A stretch of DNA of 26,861 nt from UCB3 sp964415605 (GTDB lineage Bacteria > Chloroflexota > Anaerolineae > Epilineales > Epilineaceae): NCBI GenBank assembly GCA_964415605.1, contig CAYQBA010000046.1:1-26861 (forward strand), written 5' to 3'. Made by a program: the position numbers and the translations under genes. This document shows, one piece after another, positions 9,355 to 16,028 of this stretch; within the stretch, counting starts at the first letter, position 1; each line of letters begins with the position of its first letter. Under the pieces are notes generated by a model. That model was not told where the DNA came from. It made no database searches and was given only the letters and a program-made list of their open reading frames with translations.

Positions 9355-10193
9355 CACGGCTTGACGCCGCGGACGGTGACGCTCATCAGGCCGTGGTCGT
9401 CGCCGCGGAACGCATCGTAGGCGGTCGAGGCCACGACGGCAACGTCGCCAAAGCCGGCGGCGCGGATGAGGTCGAGGTAGGCATCGCGGTCCATCGCACC
9501 GGCGATGCAGCCGGACCACAGCGCCATGTCCTGCCGGACGGCGGCCGGCACCGGGCCGAACGAGACGACATCCGAGACGACGAACCGTCCGCCGGGCCGC
9601 AGCACGCGGCGGATCTCGGCGAACGCGCGCGCCTTGTCCGGGACGAGGTTGAGCACGCAGTTGGACAGCACGAGGTCGACGGTGCCGGCGTCGACCGGCA
9701 GATCTTCGACGTCGCCGTGGCGGAACGCCACGTTGGCGAAGCCGGCCGACTCGGCGTTGGCGCGCGCGCGCTCGATCATGGCCGGCGTGAAGTCGACGCC
9801 GATCACGCGCCCCGCCGGGCCGACGGCGCGGGCGGCGATGAACGCGTCGATGCCGGCGCCGCTGCCGAGGTCGAGGACGGTCTCGCCCGGCTGGATGGCG
9901 GCGTGGCGGGTCGGCAAGCCGCAGCCGAGGCCGAGGTCGGCGGCGGCGACGATGTCGGCGGTCAGCTCGCCGTAGTCGACCAGCGTGGCGGCGGTGCCGC
10001 AGCAGGTGCTGCCGGTGGTGGCCGCGCCGCTCTCGGCGGCGGTGCCGCAGCAGGTGCTGGCGCCGTCGCCACCGCAGCACGCGCCGCCGCCAAGGGCGAT
10101 CTCGGCGTAGCGCCGGCGTACCGCGGTCTTGATGGCGGCGGGGTCGTCGGCCAGGGCGATGGCGGCGGGGGCCGCGGTCGCGGTCGTGGTCAT
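9354..10193 (-). CDS. arsM: Arsenite S-adenosylmethionine methyltransferase
   Basis: 279 residues. ArsM methylates As(III) to mono-, di- and trimethylated arsenicals, for detoxification, in the cytoplasm. A class I SAM-binding fold is clear: VLDLGSGAGIDAF at 107-119, IGVDFTPAMI at 131-140 and FRHGDVEDLP at 157-166. The three cysteines needed for arsenic binding are in place at C91 (GLGCGLP), C179 (SNCVLN) and C229 (SGCIAGA). The N-terminal segment adds three CC pairs (39-40, 48-49, 64-65), two of them in identical STCCGTAA repeats. The start at 10193 follows GGAGG with a 6-nt spacer; an upstream in-frame ATG at 10289 lacks a ribosome site. It is the first gene of the arsM-sigma-decarboxylase-ctaA operon and is divergent from the radical SAM gene. 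Confidence 0.93.
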   Translation of the reverse strand: MTTTATAAPAAIALADDPAAIKTAVRRRYAEIALGGGACCGGDGASTCCGTAAESGAATTGSTCCGTAATLVDYGELTADIVAAADLGLGCGLPTRHAAIQPGETVLDLGSGAGIDAFIAARAVGPAGRVIGVDFTPAMIERARANAESAGFANVAFRHGDVEDLPVDAGTVDLVLSNCVLNLVPDKARAFAEIRRVLRPGGRFVVSDVVSFGPVPAAVRQDMALWSGCIAGAMDRDAYLDLIRAAGFGDVAVVASTAYDAFRGDDHGLMSVTVRGVKP

Positions 10194-10496
10194 CGGTGTT
10201 CCTCCGATCGTGGGGCGCGGCCAGGGCCGTGCCCGGTGGAAATTGTAACGCACGTCCAGATAGACGGGGCGATTCCGCGCAGGACGCAAGCCGGCGGTTC
10301 ACCACCCATCCGACACGCGCCCGCCCCGACGACGATCCGGACCCCGCGGGTACGGCCGGCCGCGCCGCCGCAGCCGCCGCCGAGCCCACCGCAAGTTGAC
10401 CGCCCATCGAACGGTCGGCTACACTGCAAGACACGCTGGTCCGCCGCCCGATCTGGAGGCGTTCCGGCTCACCCGATCCTCCAAGCGAGTCCGCCG
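10194..10496. promoter_or_regulatory. Divergent intergenic region between arsM and the radical SAM gene
   Basis: About 300 nt without a convincing gene. On the left it holds the GGAGG ribosome site of arsM (10200-10204) and, reading leftward, a TACAAT -10-like hexamer at 10243-10248 without a good -35. On the right it holds the rightward promoter annotated separately. I see no clear palindromic ArsR operator. Confidence 0.5.
10396..10425 (+). promoter_or_regulatory. Sigma-70-like promoter for the radical SAM gene
   Basis: TTGACC (10396-10401), an 18-nt spacer and TACACT (10420-10425). It sits about 70 nt before the ATG at 10497 in a sequence otherwise very GC-rich. It would drive the radical SAM gene and the SGNH lipoprotein gene behind it. 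Confidence 0.55.
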
Positions 10497-11810
10497 ATGG
10501 CGCCGATCACCTCGAACGCCCCGCCTGCCGCCGTTTCGCCCGCACCCAGCGCCTACCGCTTCGACCGGGCGCCGCTCCGCATCTACTGGGAGGTCACGCG
10601 GTCGTGCGACCTCGCCTGCCGCCACTGCCGCGCGGACGCCATGCCGGAAGCGGACCCCGACGAGCTCGACGCCGCCGAGAGCAGGCGCCTGCTCGACGCC
10701 ATCGCGTCGTTCGGGCCGCCGCTGCCGAAGGTGGTCTTCACCGGCGGCGATCCGCTCAAGCGCGGCGACTTGTTCGACCTGATCCGCTACGCCCGGGGGC
10801 TTGGTCTGGGCGTCTCGGTCGCCCCGAGCGCGACGCCATTGCTCACAGCGGACGCCATCCGGCGCTTCAAGGCCGAGGGCGTCGAGGCGATCTCGCTCAG
10901 CCTCGACGGCGCCACCGCCGAGCGGCACGACGCCATCCGCGGCATCCCCGGCACCTTCGAGCGCACGCTCGAGGCGGCGCGCACGGCGCGCGACGCGGGC
11001 CTCCCGTACCAGGTCAACACGCTGGTCAGCGCCGAGACCGTCGACGACCTGCCGGCCATCCACGCGCTGGCGGCGGAGCTCTGCGCGGCGCGCTGGAGCC
11101 TGTTCTTCCTCGTCTCGGTCGGCCGGGGTGAAGTGCTGGCGTCGCTGTCGCCGGAGCGGTCGGAACGGCTGCTCGCCTGGCTGACGGGCCTGCGCGGCCG
11201 CCCGGGGCCGCTCGTCACGACGACCGAGGCGCCGCACCTGCGGCGGGTGCTGGCGCAGCAGGGCGTCGCTGGCGCTGCGCACGCCGGGCATCCGGGGAGC
11301 GCGGGACATCCGGCATCCGCCGATCGACCGGCCGCGCCGAGTCGCGAGGGCGAGATGGGGCACGGCGCCCATCCGAAGCCATCGGCGCCGCCCGAGCCTG
11401 GACCAGTGGCACGGCCCTCGGGCCATCCGGGCCATTCTGACCACCCGGCCGTCGCGGCTGGGGCAGCCCCGCGCGGCGCCCCGGTGGCGCACGGCGCCGG
11501 CATCCGCGACGGCAACGGGGTGCTGTTCATCTCGCACACCGGGGACATCTGCCCGTCCGGCTTCCTCGAGCTCGCCGCGGGCAACGTGCGCACCGACGAC
11601 CTCGTGGCCGTCTACCGCGAGGCGCCGATGTTCCGGGCGCTGCGTGACCCCGACGGCTTCGGCGGGCGCTGCGGGCAGTGCGAGTTCCGGTGGCCGTGCG
11701 GCGGCTCGCGGGCGCGCGCGTTCGCCGCGTGCGGCGACATCCTCGGCGAGGACCCGCTGTGCGCGTACGACCCGTCCGAGGCGGCCGCCCCAACCGCGTC
11801 GCGCAACTGA
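10497..11810 (+). CDS. Radical SAM/SPASM protein, NirJ/AhbD-like, with His-rich insert
   Basis: 437 residues. The radical SAM cluster motif CDLACRHC places the [4Fe-4S] ligands at C37, C41 and C44. FTGGDPL and a SLDGATAERHDAIRG strand complete the barrel signature. The C-terminal SPASM-type region has C352 (CPSGF), C392, C395, C401, C412 and C422, enough for auxiliary Fe-S clusters. This layout resembles the NirJ/AhbD group that modifies heme precursors, though peptide-modifying SPASM enzymes are also possible. Between barrel and SPASM region lies a 77-residue low-complexity insert (about 258-334) with nine His. No precursor peptide gene is adjacent. The ATG at 10497 lacks a strong ribosome site but fits the promoter and the conserved N-terminus. 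Divergent from arsM, and 8 nt before the next gene. Confidence 0.82.
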   Translation: MAPITSNAPPAAVSPAPSAYRFDRAPLRIYWEVTRSCDLACRHCRADAMPEADPDELDAAESRRLLDAIASFGPPLPKVVFTGGDPLKRGDLFDLIRYARGLGLGVSVAPSATPLLTADAIRRFKAEGVEAISLSLDGATAERHDAIRGIPGTFERTLEAARTARDAGLPYQVNTLVSAETVDDLPAIHALAAELCAARWSLFFLVSVGRGEVLASLSPERSERLLAWLTGLRGRPGPLVTTTEAPHLRRVLAQQGVAGAAHAGHPGSAGHPASADRPAAPSREGEMGHGAHPKPSAPPEPGPVARPSGHPGHSDHPAVAAGAAPRGAPVAHGAGIRDGNGVLFISHTGDICPSGFLELAAGNVRTDDLVAVYREAPMFRALRDPDGFGGRCGQCEFRWPCGGSRARAFAACGDILGEDPLCAYDPSEAAAPTASRN

Positions 11811-11818
11811 CCCGCGCT

Positions 11819-13081
11819 ATGCGCAGCTCCCGGGCGGCGCGCGCCGCCGCTTCGCTGCTGGCGGCCGTCGGCGTCGGCCTCGCCATCCTGGCGTGCGGCC
11901 CCGCCGCGACGGCGACGCCCGTCCCCGCGACGCCCGCGCCGGAGCGGCCCACGGCCACGCCGACGCTCACGGCCACGCCGACGCTGACCCCGACGGTGCC
12001 GACGCCAACCCCGACGTTCACGCCCACCCCGCCCCCGGAGGCCTTCGTGCCGGTGCTGCCGAGCATCGACGCCGCGATGAAGGGGCACCTGCGCGAGGTC
12101 CTGGAGCGCGGCCAGGCCGCCGGGATGCGGCCCAACGTGCTGGCCAAGGTCGGCGACAGCATCACGGTGTCGGGCTTCTTCCTGACAGATTTCGGCTGCG
12201 GCGGCGGCGACCTCGGCCCGTTCGCGGATCTCCGCACGGTCGTCGACTTCTACCGCGCCGAGCCGCTGCCGCCGTGGCCCAACCTGGCGCGCTGCGACGC
12301 TCATAACAGCTTCACCCGGCGCAGCATCGCCGCGGGCATTGGATGGACCGCCATCCAGGTGTTCGTCCCCTTCGTGTCGCCGGAAGACCGCCAGGCCACC
12401 GCCGCGGAATCGGGGGCATTGACGGGGACGTTGCAGGCGGACATGGTGACGCCCGCCGCGCAAGGGGCAGCGGGGTCGCGGGAAGGTGCGGCCGGCTCGA
12501 CCGGCGACGACGCCGCGAGCGCTCCGTCGGGCGGTGGCACGCCGGGCGCGGCGGAAGGCGGCGACGCCACGCCGACGGCCACGCCCATGCCGGACTGCCC
12601 GCCGCCGGACGACACGCCGCTGCGCTGCGAGCTGCGGCTGACGCGGCCGGGCGTGGCGCTGGTGATGTTCGGCACCAACGAGGTGGCCAACCGGCTCCCG
12701 CCCGCGCAGTTCCAGGCCAACGTCGACCGCATCGCGGGCGACCTGCTGGCGGCGGGCGTGATCCCGGTGCTGAGCACGATCCCCCACCGGACGGACCGCG
12801 AGAGCGCGAACGCACGGGTGTCGGCCTACAACGTGGCGGTCATGGACGTGGCCGCGGCGCGCAACGTGCCGCTCGTCAACGTCTGGCGGGCGCTGCAGGG
12901 GCCGGACATGGCGCGCCGCGGCATGGAGGCCGACGGCATCCACCCCAACGCCATCGGCTACGGCGCGGCGCTGACCGAGCGCGGGCTGCGCTACGGCCAC
13001 AACCAGCGCAACCTCGCCGTGCTGCAGACGCTCGACAAGCTCAAGCGGATCGTCGTCGAGGACGGGCCGCCGGAAGAGTAG
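11819..13081 (+). CDS. SGNH/GDSL-family hydrolase lipoprotein
   Basis: 420 residues. A signal peptide ends in a lipobox-like ILAC with C26 as the lipidation site, followed by a Thr/Pro-rich tether (about 28-70), so the protein should sit on the outer face of the membrane. The catalytic domain shows the SGNH blocks: GDS with Ser114 (KVGDSIT), FGTNE for the oxyanion Asn block, and DGIHPN with Asp372 and His375. Enzymes of this fold are esterases or acetylhydrolases acting on lipids or glycans; the substrate is unknown. A Gly/Ala/Ser/Thr-rich insert of about 80 residues (roughly 187-265) splits the domain between the Ser and Asn blocks. The ATG is 8 nt after the radical SAM stop, so the two genes are probably cotranscribed. 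The longer upstream frame is antisense-like Arg-rich noise. Confidence 0.8.
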   Translation: MRSSRAARAAASLLAAVGVGLAILACGPAATATPVPATPAPERPTATPTLTATPTLTPTVPTPTPTFTPTPPPEAFVPVLPSIDAAMKGHLREVLERGQAAGMRPNVLAKVGDSITVSGFFLTDFGCGGGDLGPFADLRTVVDFYRAEPLPPWPNLARCDAHNSFTRRSIAAGIGWTAIQVFVPFVSPEDRQATAAESGALTGTLQADMVTPAAQGAAGSREGAAGSTGDDAASAPSGGGTPGAAEGGDATPTATPMPDCPPPDDTPLRCELRLTRPGVALVMFGTNEVANRLPPAQFQANVDRIAGDLLAAGVIPVLSTIPHRTDRESANARVSAYNVAVMDVAAARNVPLVNVWRALQGPDMARRGMEADGIHPNAIGYGAALTERGLRYGHNQRNLAVLQTLDKLKRIVVEDGPPEE

Positions 13082-13093
13082 CCGGACCGCCGG

Positions 13094-13121
13094 TTGCACG
13101 CCGTCTGGGGCGTGGTATCAT
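13094..13121 (+). promoter_or_regulatory. Sigma-70-like promoter for the split-hydrolase gene
   Basis: TTGCAC (13094-13099), a 16-nt spacer and TATCAT (13116-13121) preceded by TGG, in the 92-nt gap after the SGNH gene. Transcription would start near 13128, upstream of the chosen ATG at 13174 but downstream of the alternative in-frame ATG at 13120. Confidence 0.5.
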
Positions 13122-13173
13122 GCGCGCCACACGCGGAGATCTCTCGGCCGCGGCCCGTCCACGGGAGCTTGCG

Positions 13174-15999
13174 ATGGCGCGCGAGAACGACCTGCAGGCC
13201 TTGTACACCGCGCTCCGGGCGCTCGGCGTCGGCGACGATCGACTGGATCGGCTGCGCGACACCCTGGCCGCCGGCGGAACGGTCGCGGCAACGGGAACCG
13301 CCGCCGACTTCGATGTCTTGTTCCGTTCCGCCGGCGCGCCGGCGCAGCGCGCCGGACTGGCGCAGCGCTTCGGGTGGTCGTTCGCGGAGCTGACCGACTG
13401 GGTGGCGCAGGCCGATCTCTTGCGGGTCGAGGGAATGACCCTTGACTTGGCCCGCCTGCTCGTGTCTGCCGGCATCCGGGGATCGCACGACCTGGCCGCG
13501 CTGTACCGCCAGGCGCCGATCAAGGCGCGTGGGCGGTGCTTCGACCCCGCCCGCGGCGGCGAGCATCTGGCGGCCATGATCCGGGCGGCAACGGGGGCGG
13601 CGGATGGCGGCGACGGGCCGGCGCTGGCGGCGGCGACGACCGCCGCCGAGCCCGCACCGGCCGCCATTCCAGACGCCGTAGCCCTGCGCCGGCTCATCGA
13701 GACGGCCTTTCGCCTGACCCATCCTCGGGCCACGGATCGTGTGCGGGCGACGGGGACCTCGTCCACGCAACCATCGGGAGTCACCGCCGCGCCCGACGCG
13801 GTCGCGGCCATCACCAGCACCGAGGCCGTCGTCGTCGTCAAGGGCGCCGGCCAACAGGGCCAGGATGCGTCGTTGGCCATGTTCATGCGCGGCTTTTGGC
13901 CTGCCATGAAAGCCACCGACCAGCGAGCCGGAGTCTTGAGCCGGCGCGTTCCCGGCATCGCGGGCGAGGTCGTCGAAGTCCTCAGCGGCAACCGGCGGAT
14001 TTGGCTTGCCGAGGCGTACTGGGAGAAGGACATCCGGCCGCCGGCGCCGACGACCGTGTTCTTCACCGAGTGGCGCAACGCGGTGTTCGCGTACGTGACC
14101 ATGCCCGTGCCGCACCTGAAGGCGATGCACGGCGACAGGCGCGACCGGCTGTGGTGGGTTGGACTCTGCTGGCTCTTCTTCGTGGAGCTTGCGCTCGTGG
14201 CCGGGTTCGGTGCCATGGCCGTCTACTTCGACCGAGTACACGAGCGGCCGCTGATCGACCTGCCGATCATCGACAACGAGGCGGGCATCACGGCATGGCT
14301 GAGCGGTCTGCCGCTCCTGTCGTACCTGGCGGCGTTCAACTCCAGGACGCTGCTCCCGACTGTCATCGTCGTCGTCCTGGCCATCGCCTTGATCGTCCGG
14401 GCACGCCTGCACACGCGCGAGATCCGCAAGGGCACGCGCCGCTGGCCATCGGAGCGACCCGACGTCGGCACGTGGGCGCCGTACACCATGTTGATGGCCA
14501 CGTTCCTGATGTCCCCCATCTGGTACATCATCGGCATCCTGCACTTGCTCGCGTTCAACGTGGTGCTGCAGACGGTCCGGGACATCACGTGGCCGTGCCG
14601 TCGCGACTTCGCCACGGACGACGACCGGGAAGCGGCGGCGCTGCAGCGCGACGCCGACGTCGACACGTCACGGTACGTGAGTGACACGACCGGGCGAGAC
14701 CTGCTCGATCGCTTGATCCGCGGCTACTGGCTGCCCCAATGGCTGTACCGGTACACGGTGGTGGTCGTGTTGCCCCTCGTGTCGATCACGTACATGCTGG
14801 TGTGGGTCCTGAAGCTGATCCCGCCGAGCATTCCGGTCATCGGATCGCTCGGCGGCCGGCTCAGCGGCCTTGTGAGCACGCTCATCAGCGGCGCCATGGG
14901 CGACATCACGGTGTATGCCACGGATCCGGCCCAGGCCCCCCGCATCCGATCCTCGGTGATCGGCACGATCCACGCGTTCGCGCGCCGTGCCGACGTCGAC
15001 CGCGTCCACGTCGTGGCGCACTCGCAAGGGACCCCGATCGCGTACGAGACGCTCTACCACTACCTACCCGGCGAGGATCGCCGAAAGGTCTGGACGCTTG
15101 TCACGGCCGGATCCGTCCTCAACTATTACCACCAGATCGACACGGTCCTCGATCACTTCTCGGTGAAGCGGTTCCCCGTGCGTGCCGACCCGGGCTTCCC
15201 GCCGCAATACCGCTGGATCAACGTCTGGAACAGCGGCGACCCGATCCCGGAGTTCCGATCGCTCGAAGGATACGGGAGCGGCATCGACGACCGCGGACCG
15301 ACCAACGTCAAGTCACTGGCCCACAAGTCCCCGGTGTCGAGCCACACCGGGTACTGGACGGAGTACTTGGACGTCCACATGCCGCTGATCCGCCGGCTGC
15401 TCGGCGATCTCAACCCAGACGAGTGGTCGCATCCCCTCCCGAGTGACTGGCAATCAGCCCGCACATCCGACGCCGAGCCGTCCTCCCAGTTCGACCTACG
15501 GCACTCCCCGAGTGATCCGTGGTGGCGCAGCGACGGCCCGCGGCGGCCGCGCGGATGGCTGGCCCGCTGGGGTCACCCGGTGCTGACGTTCTCGCTCTGG
15601 ATGGCGGGCCTGCTTGCGGTATTCGCGGGATCACAGCCCTTCCGAATGGGTAGCGAACGATGCTTCGCGGATGTCCCGGCCTGCACGGCCGGAGTGACTG
15701 CGGTTGCCGATCGCATCGACGTCTTGTTGGAGGCGATCACGCCGGACGACAAGGCTTCGGCGCAGCCCGCCACACGCGGCGACCGTGTCACGGCCTGGTT
15801 GTTGGAGACCGTGCCGCCGTCGAGCCCGGCATCTGGTGAAGCCAAGGTGTTCGTCCACGGACCCGAGGTGCTGAACCTCGTGCTCACCACGGCGGGCCTG
15901 ATCCTGCTCCTGCTGGCGCGTGCGCCGCTGACCGCCCTCATCAGCGGATTGATCTATGAGCCACGGGCTTCGACCACCCCCGCCTCACCCGCGCCGTGA
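13174..15999 (+). CDS. Membrane protein: DUF4332-like N-terminus plus alpha/beta-hydrolase interrupted by membrane helices
   Basis: 941 residues. Residues about 9-130 look like helical, helix-hairpin-helix-like DUF4332 sequence (ADLLRVEGMTLDLARLLVSA...). Residues about 215-320 (VVVVKGAGQQG, then EAYWEKD) look like the first strands of an alpha/beta-hydrolase with its oxyanion turn. A block of about five membrane helices follows (about 325-590), then a nucleophile elbow VHVVAHSQGT with Ser617 and further core sequence (WNSGDPIPEF). Two helices close the protein (about 805-825 and 890-918). The Ser motif is AHSQG rather than GxSxG. Acid and His partners cannot be placed with certainty, and the substrate (lipid or ester) is unknown. 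GGGAG at 13163-13167 selects the start. The next gene begins 29 nt downstream, so they are probably cotranscribed. Confidence 0.75.
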   Translation: MARENDLQALYTALRALGVGDDRLDRLRDTLAAGGTVAATGTAADFDVLFRSAGAPAQRAGLAQRFGWSFAELTDWVAQADLLRVEGMTLDLARLLVSAGIRGSHDLAALYRQAPIKARGRCFDPARGGEHLAAMIRAATGAADGGDGPALAAATTAAEPAPAAIPDAVALRRLIETAFRLTHPRATDRVRATGTSSTQPSGVTAAPDAVAAITSTEAVVVVKGAGQQGQDASLAMFMRGFWPAMKATDQRAGVLSRRVPGIAGEVVEVLSGNRRIWLAEAYWEKDIRPPAPTTVFFTEWRNAVFAYVTMPVPHLKAMHGDRRDRLWWVGLCWLFFVELALVAGFGAMAVYFDRVHERPLIDLPIIDNEAGITAWLSGLPLLSYLAAFNSRTLLPTVIVVVLAIALIVRARLHTREIRKGTRRWPSERPDVGTWAPYTMLMATFLMSPIWYIIGILHLLAFNVVLQTVRDITWPCRRDFATDDDREAAALQRDADVDTSRYVSDTTGRDLLDRLIRGYWLPQWLYRYTVVVVLPLVSITYMLVWVLKLIPPSIPVIGSLGGRLSGLVSTLISGAMGDITVYATDPAQAPRIRSSVIGTIHAFARRADVDRVHVVAHSQGTPIAYETLYHYLPGEDRRKVWTLVTAGSVLNYYHQIDTVLDHFSVKRFPVRADPGFPPQYRWINVWNSGDPIPEFRSLEGYGSGIDDRGPTNVKSLAHKSPVSSHTGYWTEYLDVHMPLIRRLLGDLNPDEWSHPLPSDWQSARTSDAEPSSQFDLRHSPSDPWWRSDGPRRPRGWLARWGHPVLTFSLWMAGLLAVFAGSQPFRMGSERCFADVPACTAGVTAVADRIDVLLEAITPDDKASAQPATRGDRVTAWLLETVPPSSPASGEAKVFVHGPEVLNLVLTTAGLILLLLARAPLTALISGLIYEPRASTTPASPAP

Positions 16000-16028
16000 G
16001 CCGATTCCCCACTCCAGGAGAGCGCCCG

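Noticed and set aside
10194..10289. Longer ArsM starting at 10289
   Set aside because: No ribosome site there, the extra residues are not ArsM-like, and GGAGG marks the ATG at 10193.
9355..10434. N-terminal extension of the sigma factor frame through arsM
   Set aside because: It is an Arg-rich shadow of arsM; TGATG at 9352-9356 marks the true start.
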